Of a stretch of 43,091 bases of DNA, positions 30,219-38,367 are shown in pieces (the first letter of the stretch is position 1; the number at the start of each line of letters is the position of its first letter). This DNA is from a virus, in the IMG/VR virus record IMGVR_UViG_3300015360_000080, positions 1 to 43,091 of that record; one strand, given 5' to 3'. A program made the position numbers and the translations under genes. The notes beneath the pieces are model-generated. The model had not been told where the DNA came from. It made no database searches and worked only from the letters and a program-made list of their open reading frames with translations.

Positions 30219-30465
30219 GCCAATCGACTGGAAGCTTGTGGCTGAAATGATGTGCCCAGGCACGTACGAGCGTATCGGCAGCAAGGACGGTGCTGAGGCA
30301 TTAGCTACTGAGATTCGCAATCAGGGCTACGGATCTAAAGTCGGCATCCAAGACGCAGTGTCGTACACGTACAAGGGCGACCGATGCACACTGCCACCGT
30401 ATGAGCCAAAGCGCAAGCCGTATGAAACGCGGCGTATGGTGCGCATGGAAGGGGCGGCGCGATGA
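30211..30465 (+). CDS. Hypothetical protein (84 aa)
   Basis: An 84-residue protein. An N-terminal helix (DWKLVAEMMCPGTYERIG) is followed by an alpha/beta middle (EALATEIRNQGYGSKVGI) and a strongly basic tail with Pro, Tyr and Arg. The start at 30211 overlaps the preceding stop by 8 bases; the frame is open further upstream but there reads antithetically inside the previous gene. It may bind nucleic acid, by charge only. Confidence 0.55.
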   Translation: MPKPIDWKLVAEMMCPGTYERIGSKDGAEALATEIRNQGYGSKVGIQDAVSYTYKGDRCTLPPYEPKRKPYETRRMVRMEGAAR

Positions 30466-30668
30466 AGATCAACGGACTGACCCCGGAAGAGCTTGCCCAC
30501 GAAATACAGGTGCTGCTGGTGCTCGGATGCGAGCCGCACTCGTTGTTCACGGCATTGATCGAGCGCTGCTACTGCGAAGGCATTCACAGCCACGCGCAGA
30601 GCGTGATACGGGCGAGCGTTGAGGAGAGGCAATCCATCCGCAAGCATCAGAACTCGGCGGTGAACTGA
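30462..30668 (+). CDS. Hypothetical helical protein (68 aa)
   Basis: A 68-residue, probably all-helical protein (LTPEELAHEIQVLLVLGCEP, HSLFTALIERCYCEGIHSHA). It starts in an ATGA overlap, and its TGA shares one base with the ATG of the nuclease gene. Coupling to the nuclease suggests a partner or small accessory role. No family is recognised. Confidence 0.6.
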   Translation: MKINGLTPEELAHEIQVLLVLGCEPHSLFTALIERCYCEGIHSHAQSVIRASVEERQSIRKHQNSAVN

Positions 30669-31804
30669 TGCCGATCACTACCGATCAAATGAGCGAGTTC
30701 GCAGACGAAGCACAGAACACACCCGCCACCGTCGATATGGTGACTGAGCCACTTGTTGACGCCCCAACAAGGCTAGGCAGATCCTTTGCGGCAATAAATG
30801 CACGCTGCGCTGATCCGGTCATCGCCGCCAAGTTGCGCGGATTGATGAGAGGTTACGAGGCGATCTACGGCGATGGGCCGCATATGCAAGTGCTGGACAT
30901 CGAAAGCGTCGCTAAGTCAGACCTGTATAACCCCGATTCGCAGCGCACCAGCCGATCTTTCGTGACCGCCGGCGTAATTGATAGCCGACTCCTCAACGCT
31001 CAAGACCATCTGGTAATAATGGACCACAAAACCACGAGCGATGACATTGAAGATCCAATGTCGTCCTATTGGAAGCAGCTGGTTATTGAGGGCCAGGCAA
31101 GCCACTACCTGTTGATGGAATTCCTGAACGGTCGCCGCGTGGAATATGCCCTTTGGGATGTCGTAAAGAAACCGGGAATTTCACCGCGAGAAATCTCCAA
31201 GAAAGAGCAAACCGAGATTGCACTGACCGGGCAGTACTTCGGATTCACGCTCACGCAAGAGCAGGTGGACCACGCGCTGAGACTCAAGCGGGAAAGCCCT
31301 GAATTGTACGAATACCGACTCGCGCAGGATTGCACCGACGAGCGCCCAAGCCGCTACTTCCAGAGGCGGCGCGTCCCTCGGCTAGACAGCGAACTGGGTG
31401 AGTATGCCCAGGAGCTCTGGGAGCACTCGCAAGAGATCTTAGCGGCCCGTCGCAATAAGCGATGGATGCGGAATAGCGGAGCCTGTATGCTCTACGGCTC
31501 GCCTTGCAGGTTCCTCAATATTTGCTCTGGCCACGATGAACCAGATAGCGACAAGTGGCGCAAAAAAGAATGGGTCCATAACGAACTTCCAATCTTTGGG
31601 CAAGGCGCTGGACGGGATGTTCTGACCAACAGCCGCATCCGCTGCTTTCAGACGTGCCGCCGGAAGCACTACTACGAATACGAACTTGGCATTGAACGCA
31701 ACGAGGACGAAGACAAAGAAGCGCTGATCTTCGGCACCCTCTGGCACCACGCACAAGCGGCATGGTGGGGCGCTTTGAAATCAACAGGAGAAACCAGTTT
31801 ATGA
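30668..31804 (+). CDS. PD-(D/E)XK nuclease (RecB/Cas4-like, Fe-S) with permuted domain order
   Basis: The 378-residue protein has the exonuclease motifs GVID (Asp105), MDHKT (Asp119, Lys121) and the QxxxY-type EGQASHYLLM at 141-150, plus three Cys at 273, 280 and 286 as in Fe-S clusters of AddB/Cas4 relatives. In this phage family the segment with TNSRIRCFQTCRRKHYYEYE and EALIFGTLWHHAQAAWW normally begins the protein and supplies the fourth cluster Cys. Here it is at 320-367, the C-terminus, and nothing like it precedes residue 50. It probably processes DNA ends beside the Sak4-like ATPase and SSB. Confidence 0.82.
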   Translation: MPITTDQMSEFADEAQNTPATVDMVTEPLVDAPTRLGRSFAAINARCADPVIAAKLRGLMRGYEAIYGDGPHMQVLDIESVAKSDLYNPDSQRTSRSFVTAGVIDSRLLNAQDHLVIMDHKTTSDDIEDPMSSYWKQLVIEGQASHYLLMEFLNGRRVEYALWDVVKKPGISPREISKKEQTEIALTGQYFGFTLTQEQVDHALRLKRESPELYEYRLAQDCTDERPSRYFQRRRVPRLDSELGEYAQELWEHSQEILAARRNKRWMRNSGACMLYGSPCRFLNICSGHDEPDSDKWRKKEWVHNELPIFGQGAGRDVLTNSRIRCFQTCRRKHYYEYELGIERNEDEDKEALIFGTLWHHAQAAWWGALKSTGETSL

Positions 31805-32661
31805 GTACACCGAACGCGGTCCGGCCAACGAGGTTGGGCACGCTACCACCTAAAGTACTGCTTTCAGAAGCGGTCAAGACCAGTGGGGATTCATTGCCGA
31901 ATCGCTACGTCCTCCATGCGGTCGAAGGATTTGGGAAAACGTCCCTTGCCGCAAAGATGCCAAAACCGATCTTCCTCATGTCGAAGGGGGAAACCGGGTT
32001 GCTGACGCTCATCGGTTCCGGTCTGTTGCCGACCGATATCCCGCGGTTTGAAGAGACACAGGACTGGCTGACATTCATCGAGCAGCTGAAGGCGCTACGG
32101 GATCAAGAGCACTCACACAAGACGCTTGTGCTCGATGCGCTGAACGGATTCGAGCGGCTGAATCACGAGCACGTTTGCGCGACCGAGTATGGCGGAGAGT
32201 GGGGAGATAAAGGCTTTACCTCCTACATGCGCGGCTACGAAGTCAGTCTTGGTTCGTGGCGGGAAATGCTCAACCTGCTTGATGACATCCGGGCACAAAA
32301 GAAGATGATTATCTTCGCGCTCTGCCATACCAAGGTGAAGCCGTTCAAGAACCCGGAAGGGCCTGACTATGACCGCTACACCGCGGACATGCACGAAAAG
32401 ACATGGGGGCTAACTCACAAGTGGGCAGACGCTGTGCTCTTCGGCAACTTTGAGACGGTTGTGCGCGACGAGAACGCGAAAAAGAGCAAAGCTTCAATGG
32501 CTGCTCAGTCTCGCATCCTCTATACGGAGAGACGCGCCGCTTGGGATGCCAAGAACCGAAATGGGCTGGCGCCTGAAATCGACCTTGGCAATAGTCCCGA
32601 TGAAGCATTCCAGGCGTTCAAACTCGCCATATCAACCAGAAAGCCAGAGGTGTCCCAGTAA
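31801..32661 (+). CDS. RecA-fold ATPase, Sak4-like recombinase
   Basis: A 286-residue AAA_24 / Sak4-type ATPase. Walker A is EGFGKTS at 42-48 and Walker B is KTLVLDALNGFE, ending near 118 with Asp112. Beta strands IFALCHTKVKPFKNPEG near 178 and the C-terminal region complete the core. Sak4 proteins anneal or exchange single strands in phage recombination and often pair with a phage SSB, which is the next gene here. ATG 31801 overlaps the nuclease stop. Confidence 0.85.
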   Translation: MSTPNAVRPTRLGTLPPKVLLSEAVKTSGDSLPNRYVLHAVEGFGKTSLAAKMPKPIFLMSKGETGLLTLIGSGLLPTDIPRFEETQDWLTFIEQLKALRDQEHSHKTLVLDALNGFERLNHEHVCATEYGGEWGDKGFTSYMRGYEVSLGSWREMLNLLDDIRAQKKMIIFALCHTKVKPFKNPEGPDYDRYTADMHEKTWGLTHKWADAVLFGNFETVVRDENAKKSKASMAAQSRILYTERRAAWDAKNRNGLAPEIDLGNSPDEAFQAFKLAISTRKPEVSQ

Positions 32662-33212
32662 TGCTCATCACTTACGCGGAAGGCCTCTACATTGGGGAAA
32701 TCAAAGAAGCGAAACTCACGGAATCCAGTGGCGGAACCCCAGGATTTGCGATCCGTTTCACCGTCAAAAGATTCGGCGATGGAGAGACAGAAGAAGTTGA
32801 TCGGCAATATGACCGAACCGCCTACCGCTACTTGACGGAGAAGACTATTGACTTCGCCACGAAGGAATTGAGGGCCCTCGGCTACGACCGCGACAATTTC
32901 AGGGAACTGGACCAGTCCGCACCGAATGCGTTCCCGCTGATTGGCTGCATGGCGACATTCTATTGCAAACACGAATCCTTTCAAGGCAGTCAACGCGAGA
33001 AGTGGAACATTGCGGCAGGCGGCGCTTCAGAGATTAAGCCAATTGACCAGGCAAAGGCCCGCAAGCTGGATGCTCTATTTGGCAAGGCGCTAAAGGACGC
33101 ACCAATTCAGGCCACTCCTCGCGTTGAACGCGCCAAAGCATCAACCCCGGTTGAAGTAGGTCCGCCACCGACAGAGAATTGGATCCCGAGCGACGAAGAC
33201 GTTCCATTTTAA
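32661..33212 (+). CDS. Single-stranded DNA-binding-like protein with acidic tip
   Basis: A 183-residue protein: a beta-barrel-like N-terminal 115 residues (AIRFTVKRFGDGETEEVDRQ), then a Lys/Ala-rich linker and a Pro-rich region ending in WIPSDEDVPF. The final DEDVPF is the typical acidic, hydrophobic-ended tip by which SSBs bind partner proteins. It follows the Sak4-like ATPase with a one-base TAATG overlap, forming the usual recombinase-SSB pair. The body resembles phage OB-fold proteins rather than bacterial Ssb. Confidence 0.75.
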   Translation: MLITYAEGLYIGEIKEAKLTESSGGTPGFAIRFTVKRFGDGETEEVDRQYDRTAYRYLTEKTIDFATKELRALGYDRDNFRELDQSAPNAFPLIGCMATFYCKHESFQGSQREKWNIAAGGASEIKPIDQAKARKLDALFGKALKDAPIQATPRVERAKASTPVEVGPPPTENWIPSDEDVPF

Positions 33213-33225
33213 AAGGAAATCAACC

Positions 33226-33354
33226 ATGAACACGAATATGCAGTTGACCCGCGAAGACTACGAATTCGCCGCGCTAGTCATCATCGCCGTGGCTGTCTGG
33301 CTTCTTTGGTATCACGGAATCCGCAAGGTAAATATCGAGGTGAAACATGACTGA
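33226..33354 (+). CDS. Small membrane protein (42 aa)
   Basis: A 42-residue single-span protein: a polar acidic N-terminus, a transmembrane helix at about 14-30 (AALVIIAVAVWLLWY) and a short basic tail. AAAAGGAA precedes the ATG. It overlaps the next small membrane-protein gene by 8 bases. The pair could act together at the membrane; the function is unknown. Confidence 0.7.
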   Translation: MNTNMQLTREDYEFAALVIIAVAVWLLWYHGIRKVNIEVKHD

Positions 33355-33451
33355 CGCGATACTCATCGTCGTGCAGTACGCGCTGACGCTGTTGGTTTGC
33401 GGCGTGGTTGTGGCGTTTGCGGTCAAGGCCATAGCAAAGGGCAGGTACTGA
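33347..33451 (+). CDS. Small membrane protein (34 aa)
   Basis: A 34-residue protein that is nearly all transmembrane helix (ILIVVQYALTLLVCGVVVAF) with a basic end KAIAKGRY, so the C-terminus probably faces the cytoplasm. It overlaps genes on both sides, and its TGA shares a base with the next ATG. Too short for family assignment. Confidence 0.65.
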   Translation: MTDAILIVVQYALTLLVCGVVVAFAVKAIAKGRY

Positions 33452-33750
33452 TGCCAGCCCCATCGTGTCTCGACACATCCCGCGAGGACTGGCGACGGCA
33501 ATCGACCGGCAAGGGTACATGCAGGGCGTGCGATGCAGAGATCCTGTGGTGCTCTTTCGCGGACTCGCAAGGTCACGAAATCAAGCGCCCGTACAACTAC
33601 AGCGATGGGTTGCTCCACTTCGGGACCTGCCCGGACCGACGCGCCTTTCGCACGGCAAAGCCTATTGTGCAGCCGGAGCCGAAGAAGGAAGCAGAGAAAC
33701 CTCAGGCCCCGCAAGCATCGCTGTTTGCGATGACGGACTACCCAGATTAG
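33451..33750 (+). CDS. Zinc-finger-like protein (99 aa)
   Basis: A 99-residue protein with TCRACDAEILWC near residues 23-34 and a further Cys with His near 57-60 (HFGTC), a plausible four-ligand zinc site. The C-terminal third is Pro/Lys/Ala-rich and unstructured. The start at 33451 is set by the TGATG overlap. Similar small Cys proteins recur across this accessory region. Confidence 0.65.
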   Translation: MPAPSCLDTSREDWRRQSTGKGTCRACDAEILWCSFADSQGHEIKRPYNYSDGLLHFGTCPDRRAFRTAKPIVQPEPKKEAEKPQAPQASLFAMTDYPD

Positions 33751-33761
33751 AAAGGAGCAAT

Positions 33762-34127
33762 ATGTGCGAACAAATAGAAATAGATCTAGCCAAGATCGCG
33801 TTTGACGCGATGGTGAAAGGTGTCCGCCCGCGTACTTACTGGATTGACCTGGCGGAACAAGACAGGAATCGCTGGCGGCGCGCGGCTCAAGCCGTCAAGG
33901 ACGCCCTCGAAGCAAAGGCCCCGCAGCCCGCCGAGCCAGCTAAGCCGTATATAGGTGCGGTGGTGCTGTATCACTACGAAAACCAATTATTCAGTCCCGC
34001 CTTCGTTGATCGGATCTACCCGAGGCTGGCTTTAACAGTCCTTAATGGTGGCGCCGCCTACTATCGTGAACCTTCCGGCTACGGCACAGACCCGCACCAG
34101 TATTCCTGGCCGGAGCGTGGCGAATGA
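33762..34127 (+). CDS. Hypothetical protein (121 aa)
   Basis: A 121-residue protein. A helical N-terminal half contains IDLAEQDRNRWRRAAQAVKD, after which an Ala/Pro linker leads to a small beta domain (GAVVLYHYENQLFSPAFVDR). The second part resembles short domains in other phage accessory proteins. AAAGGAG lies before the ATG. The family is not recognised. Confidence 0.65.
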   Translation: MCEQIEIDLAKIAFDAMVKGVRPRTYWIDLAEQDRNRWRRAAQAVKDALEAKAPQPAEPAKPYIGAVVLYHYENQLFSPAFVDRIYPRLALTVLNGGAAYYREPSGYGTDPHQYSWPERGE

Positions 34128-34450
34128 GGAAGGACGAAATGGAGGCACAACTGAAGCGAGCGCGGCACGAACGCGATGCGATGGCTGCCACGATCGCCGC
34201 AATCGACCGGCACCATGCTTTCGTTTGCGGCGGGAGCCGTTCGATTGTTTATCAGCTCAGCGGGCTATCAAAGATTTTACAAGCGTATCCCGCTGCCCTT
34301 CTAGCCGCCAGAGATACCGAGATCCGCCGTAAAGCCATTGAAGAAGTAGCTAGTTATTTCGATGTCGGCGAAGGGCGCGAATCGGTTTTAGGTAACGAGA
34401 TCAGGTCGTTGATTAGCACCGCAGACAGCCGAGCGAGCAAAGGAGATTAA
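34124..34450 (+). CDS. Helical hypothetical protein (108 aa)
   Basis: A 108-residue helical protein. A charged N-terminal coiled-coil helix (KDEMEAQLKRARHERDAM) is followed by two more helices, one with IRRKAIEEVASYFDVGEGR. Such proteins are common in phage early regions without known role. ATGA-coupled upstream; AAAGGAG for the next gene lies at its end. Confidence 0.6.
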   Translation: MRKDEMEAQLKRARHERDAMAATIAAIDRHHAFVCGGSRSIVYQLSGLSKILQAYPAALLAARDTEIRRKAIEEVASYFDVGEGRESVLGNEIRSLISTADSRASKGD

Positions 34451-34452
34451 CT

Positions 34453-35187
34453 ATGCACAGCACGATTGAATCCCACGAAGACTCCGAGAGGATGCGACAA
34501 ACCGTAGAGAGGTTGGAGGTTGAGAACTGCGGCCTGGCCGAGCAGGTGCGGGTGATGCGGGAGGCACTGGAAGAGGCCAGTTGCTATATCGGTATGTACC
34601 GGTATGAGCGTCCCGTCACCGACAGAGACCAAGCTGAAATCACAGCAGATCATTTCTTGGCTGAAAACGCCCTAGCCCTCCCAGTCACCGCCGCCGAACA
34701 GCAAGCGCGGAGCAACGCAGAGGCGCATGTAGTTCTCAATGACGTCCTGTCCCGGTTCCACACCTTCATGGACCATGCTGATCGCCGTGATTTTGCGATT
34801 CTTGGCCGCAACGTATACGACAGTTTGATTAACTATACCCGTCTCGTGGAAGCGCAAGTGCGGAGCAACGCAGAAGCCAAAGACTTACTGCTGCAAATTA
34901 TCAGTCTCTCGCCAGATGACAACTCTTACATGGTTGCGCTACTGCGGGCATGTAAGTTACTCGGTATCGACATGCCGAAATGCCCGGTCATTGATGAGAT
35001 TGAAAGCAGGAACTGGACTAACGCAGAACAAGCGGCCCGGCTGGCCGAGTACGAAAAGCACCTGCAAACGCTAGACGATAACGCACAAGAGGAAATTCGA
35101 GACGACAAATCAAGCGGGGAAGCGTCCGGGCTGGAGACTGAGTTAAGACACTTACGAAACCTACGCCAGATCAAGGAGACCCAATGA
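34453..35187 (+). CDS. Coiled-coil protein with internal repeats (244 aa)
   Basis: A 244-residue coiled-coil-rich protein. Near-identical DNA segments encode QARSNAEA (about residue 83) and QVRSNAEA (about residue 135), each after a helix, and a weaker third copy TNAEQAARL appears near 198. This suggests internal duplication of a helix-linker unit. The N-terminal 40 residues are a leucine-heptad helix. The role is unknown; a scaffold for other early proteins is possible. Confidence 0.65.
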   Translation: MHSTIESHEDSERMRQTVERLEVENCGLAEQVRVMREALEEASCYIGMYRYERPVTDRDQAEITADHFLAENALALPVTAAEQQARSNAEAHVVLNDVLSRFHTFMDHADRRDFAILGRNVYDSLINYTRLVEAQVRSNAEAKDLLLQIISLSPDDNSYMVALLRACKLLGIDMPKCPVIDEIESRNWTNAEQAARLAEYEKHLQTLDDNAQEEIRDDKSSGEASGLETELRHLRNLRQIKETQ

Positions 35188-35741
35188 GAATCAACACCAC
35201 CCAACTCAATCAACTGCTGGCAACGGTCGGCCCTTACGACACGCAGGAACAAGGATGGCGGCTATCCATGCAGGATTTGCTAGCCATCGATCTCCGCGAC
35301 GAGCGGGCAATGTTGACCCGCATTGCCGACGCCATCAGCTGCGTCAATGACCTTGAGCAACACGACCCAGAGCGATTAGTTCACACGCTGCTATTGCAAC
35401 TCCGCGACGAACGGAAGAAAGCCCGCGCACTGGAGCAAGATCTCGACTGCGACAGGAAGATGGACGAAGCGATCCACGCCATCTGTCACCAAGCTATAGG
35501 CCGCACAGACTCCCACAGCACTCAAGAAGCCGTGGAGCGAATGGCGGCACGTATTACCACTCTTGAGGCCGAGCTAGCCGCCGCCAAGAAGGACACCGAA
35601 CGGCTGAACCACGCTATCGCTATCTGGTCTAATGCGCACTACAACACAGTATGGAGATCGGCGCTGCACCAACGGATACGCCAAGAATGCGTGGATGATT
35701 TGAAGGTTGCAATTGAGTCAGTAAAGGAAGAAACCAAATGA
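35184..35741 (+). CDS. Coiled-coil protein (185 aa) with Ea22-like C-terminal module
   Basis: A 185-residue helical protein. The C-terminal module AELAAAKKDTERLNHAIAIW is similar to ALAAAQKDSERLDHAEAII in the protein at 39122-39565, a module widespread at the ends of phage early proteins. The two genes begin duplicated gene blocks (35.2-37.1 kb and 39.1-40.4 kb). The N-terminal part differs. ATGA-coupled upstream. Confidence 0.65.
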   Translation: MRINTTQLNQLLATVGPYDTQEQGWRLSMQDLLAIDLRDERAMLTRIADAISCVNDLEQHDPERLVHTLLLQLRDERKKARALEQDLDCDRKMDEAIHAICHQAIGRTDSHSTQEAVERMAARITTLEAELAAAKKDTERLNHAIAIWSNAHYNTVWRSALHQRIRQECVDDLKVAIESVKEETK

Positions 35742-35826
35742 ACCACGCAGACAGGTTAGACGAGATCGCCTGACCGAACGCGAGGTTGAGCAGATGCAAC
35801 GGCAGGTGGGCGGTCGAAGCCGCTAA
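35738..35826 (+). pseudogene. Truncated, frameshifted remnant of the 39748-type gene
   Basis: The ATG follows the same leader GTAAAGGAAG...AAATGA as the gene at 39748-40038, and it encodes MNHADRLDEIA, close to MTNADRLDELA there. It then stops at TGA. In the next frame coding-like sequence continues as LTEREVEQMQRQVGG to a TAA at 35824. A one-base change plus a large deletion would explain this. It is a remnant in the first copy of the duplicated block. Confidence 0.6.
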
Positions 35827-35847
35827 AAACTAACGAAAAGGACAATC

Positions 35848-36360
35848 ATGAAAGCATATATTGCGTCTAGCTGGAGCAATGAAGAGCAGGGCAAGGTGGT
35901 GAGCCTATGCCGAGGTCTTGGGATCGACACTTACGATTTTAAGTCGCCACCAAATGGCGAGCCGTTCTCCTGGAAAGCGACTGCATATCCTGGCGTTAAC
36001 TACAAAGAATGGACACTCCAACAATACCTGGAAGCCTTACGCCATCCCCGCGCGGTCGAAGGCTTCCATAGCGACATGGATGCCCTCAAAGAATGTGACA
36101 TTTGCATTCTTGTGTTTCCGGCCGGCGTGAGCGCATCACTTGAGTTTGGATTTGCGGTGGGCGCTGGCAAGCAAACCGCAGTGGTAGGTATGCCCCGCGA
36201 GGCTGATTTGATGGTTAAAATGGCCGACTTCTATGCCCCAAGCATGAATGCACTTGAAGAATTTTTAGTTCGCAGATTGCGGGCCGCGTGCCACATCGCC
36301 CGGAACTTCGCCCCGGTGGGCGAACAACACGAAAGAAGGACGCCAGAGGTGAAGCCATGA
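35848..36360 (+). CDS. Nucleoside 2-deoxyribosyltransferase-like protein
   Basis: A 170-residue protein with the Rossmann-like pattern of the NDT superfamily. It starts MKAYIASSWSNEEQ, has SDMDALKECDICILVFPAG at 75-93 and the key SASLEFGFAVGAGKQ at 95-109, with Glu99 in the place of the catalytic nucleophile. The family cleaves or exchanges N-glycosidic bonds of deoxynucleosides or nucleotides. In phages such proteins may alter nucleotide pools or act against nucleotide-based defence; here that is open. The end PEVKP matches that of the protein at 39748, both just before homologous genes. Confidence 0.72.
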   Translation: MKAYIASSWSNEEQGKVVSLCRGLGIDTYDFKSPPNGEPFSWKATAYPGVNYKEWTLQQYLEALRHPRAVEGFHSDMDALKECDICILVFPAGVSASLEFGFAVGAGKQTAVVGMPREADLMVKMADFYAPSMNALEEFLVRRLRAACHIARNFAPVGEQHERRTPEVKP

Positions 36361-36717
36361 ACGAACCATTCGACAATATCGAACAGTTGACAGACGCCGA
36401 GATACTGGCGACCAAACTGCTGGGCTGGTCTCCAATACCGCCACAGGATGACGAGGTACGCTCCTACTACCACGATGAGTTTGGCGCTGCCGAAGTGTAC
36501 CCCAACGATGGCGTATGGGATGGGGCCTACGAATGGCCGGATCTCGCCGACTGGAACACAATCAGGCGGATCGAGGATGCTCTTTGGGTCAAGGGGCTGG
36601 CCGTATTTGATTCGTACATCACCTACCTCACATGGTCATGCGAGTACGACCGCCGGTTGACGTTGCGGGCTACACAAGAGCAGTGCGTGGCAGCGGCGCT
36701 CCGGGTGATTGAGGAGG
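36346..36717 (+). repeat. Diverged direct repeat, partner at 40024-40391
   Basis: From CCAGAGGTGAAGCCATGAACGA onward the two regions align over about 370 bases, with near identity over the first 85 and the last 100. They encode the paralogues at 36357 and 40035. After the repeat the second copy jumps to sequence matching the end of the ASCH gene (37094-37141), so it lost about 380 bases. Confidence 0.85.
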
Positions 36718-36728
36718 CAGGGCTATGA
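36357..36728 (+). CDS. Hypothetical protein A (123 aa), duplicated gene copy 1
   Basis: A 123-residue acidic protein with a repeated Trp/Tyr pattern: TDAEILATKLLGW near 12-24, YEWPDLADWNTIRRIEDALW near 60-80, YLTWSCEYDRRLTL near 92-105 and ending AALRVIEEAGL. It resembles small phage proteins of unknown role. The paralogue is at 40035-40445. ATG is coupled to the NDT-like gene by ATGA and to the ASCH gene downstream. Confidence 0.72.
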   Translation: MNEPFDNIEQLTDAEILATKLLGWSPIPPQDDEVRSYYHDEFGAAEVYPNDGVWDGAYEWPDLADWNTIRRIEDALWVKGLAVFDSYITYLTWSCEYDRRLTLRATQEQCVAAALRVIEEAGL

Positions 36729-37141
36729 AGGCGCTAACAATTCGCCAGCCGTGGGCGAGCTTCATAGCACTCGGCGAAAAGGACATCGAGAACCGCAATT
36801 GGCCAACGCGATTTCGCGGGCGCGTGGCGATCCACGCCAGCGCACGGCTGACAGATTCCGAGGTAGACGCAGCCTTTGCAATCTGCAACCACCGACACCC
36901 CAACATTCAGCTTTCCGTGCTTCGTGAGCGCGTCCAGCGGATGCCACTTGGCTCCATTCTCGGTACGGTGGATATTGTCGATTGTGTCACGGCTTCCGAC
37001 TCGCCTTGGTTTTTTGGCACTTACGGATTTGTCCTCAAGGATGCCAAACTCGTGCAACAGCCGATCCCTTGCAAAGGTGCCCTATCCTTTTGGACCGTGC
37101 CGGATGAAATCGCGGCGCAACTTGAGGAGGCGGGACTATGA
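36725..37141 (+). CDS. ASCH (PUA-like) domain protein
   Basis: A 138-residue ASCH-domain protein, recognised by ALTIRQPWASFIALGEKDIE and then NRNWPTRFRGRVAIHASA, with a following beta-rich core (GSILGTVDIVDCV) and the typical FGTYGFVL strand. ASCH domains bind RNA or modified nucleosides, and some have amidohydrolase activity. The C-terminal WTVPDEIAAQLEEAGL recurs in the chimeric paralogue at 40035-40445. ATGA overlaps join it to both neighbours. Confidence 0.85.
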   Translation: MKALTIRQPWASFIALGEKDIENRNWPTRFRGRVAIHASARLTDSEVDAAFAICNHRHPNIQLSVLRERVQRMPLGSILGTVDIVDCVTASDSPWFFGTYGFVLKDAKLVQQPIPCKGALSFWTVPDEIAAQLEEAGL

Positions 37142-38367
37142 GCAACCGCCGCACCCCCAAAACCCCCGCTTTTCGGATCTCACTCTTGCTAATCATGGCA
37201 GGGGTAGCTCAAGCACAGACAGCGCCGCCAATCAACTACGTAACCACGCGATGCGGCCCTCAAGCGTCAGGACAGGTTTATTTCGTCATGCTTGGTCAAG
37301 TGTCGTACCCGACATGCCTGGCTAAGGGGGTCAACCTCAAGGTAACCAACGTAAACGGTGTGGCCACTCTCGATGTTGATCTTGAAAAACTAGCCTTGTC
37401 GCTCGCTCCTCTTATCAGGCCGCTTGTGCAGCCACCCGCGACGGTCGCACACATGGAATGGTGTCCGGGACCCGTCATCACGCGAACCAGTCCTACGACT
37501 ATTCGCATTGGCGCGAACTGGTCAGAAACCACGCCTTGCTTTATCAATTTCGCCATTCAGTCGTCGATGCCTGATCCGATCAGCGTGCTGAGGTATACAA
37601 AACCGGTGGATGTCACGTTTACCAATCCTTTGGATGCGCTGGTCAACGATGAGGCGTATATCTACTTCACCACACCCACGACTAGCACACCACCGAAACC
37701 CACGGTGGAGGTGCTAAACAACGCGATAGTGTCTTGCAATTCGGAGTGTGTCATAGCCAAAGCCGACTTGCCGCGCAGGATGTTCCCCGCGGGTACGGCG
37801 CCGCAAGGAGTCGTCACAATTTTACTGTCCAAGGTAGCTTTCGTGAACAACATTGCTGGCGGCAACAGACAAATCACCTTGAGCCAATCGGCGGCGATGA
37901 CGGTGGTAGATCGTGACGGTGTGCTCCTGTATGAGGTGAGCCCTGTCAATGCTCAAATAGCAATGCTTGAAAGATCTGTTGCTCAGGCGCAGGTGAATCT
38001 CAAATTGATGGAACTCAACCACAAAGAACAAATCCTTGCCATGACCACGCCGCCGATGGTGACGCTGCAACGGTTAGAAGCTCGTATGCAAGAACTGCAA
38101 GAAGAGTTTTCGGCAGTGAAACGATCAGAACCCATGAACGAGCGCGAGGCACGTCAACTCACGGCCGAGTTGAAGGCTCTGTACACGCAATCTCAGGGCA
38201 TGAGATACCAAAACCACCAGGAGGCAGAGTATAGCTACCGGATGCTAAACAGTGGTTTGCAGAGTCAGGTGCAGGCTATGCGTGACACGCTCAATAGCCT
38301 CATGCGTGTCCGTCGCGAAAAGCGCGAACTGATCAACGAAAGTGAGGAGGTCATGAGCACCCAATGA
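37138..38367 (+). CDS. Exported coiled-coil protein (409 aa)
   Basis: The protein has a basic N-terminus, a hydrophobic core (ISLLLIMAGVA) and a probable signal peptidase cut AQA|QT after residue 26. The mature part to about 270 is beta-rich with paired Cys (TRCGP, PTCLAKG, EWCPGP, CNSEC), consistent with disulfides. The last 140 residues are long coiled-coil helices. It would act in the periplasm or outside. For a phage accessory gene this is unusual; superinfection exclusion or surface change is possible. Base composition is like its neighbours. Confidence 0.75.
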   Translation: MSNRRTPKTPAFRISLLLIMAGVAQAQTAPPINYVTTRCGPQASGQVYFVMLGQVSYPTCLAKGVNLKVTNVNGVATLDVDLEKLALSLAPLIRPLVQPPATVAHMEWCPGPVITRTSPTTIRIGANWSETTPCFINFAIQSSMPDPISVLRYTKPVDVTFTNPLDALVNDEAYIYFTTPTTSTPPKPTVEVLNNAIVSCNSECVIAKADLPRRMFPAGTAPQGVVTILLSKVAFVNNIAGGNRQITLSQSAAMTVVDRDGVLLYEVSPVNAQIAMLERSVAQAQVNLKLMELNHKEQILAMTTPPMVTLQRLEARMQELQEEFSAVKRSEPMNEREARQLTAELKALYTQSQGMRYQNHQEAEYSYRMLNSGLQSQVQAMRDTLNSLMRVRREKRELINESEEVMSTQ

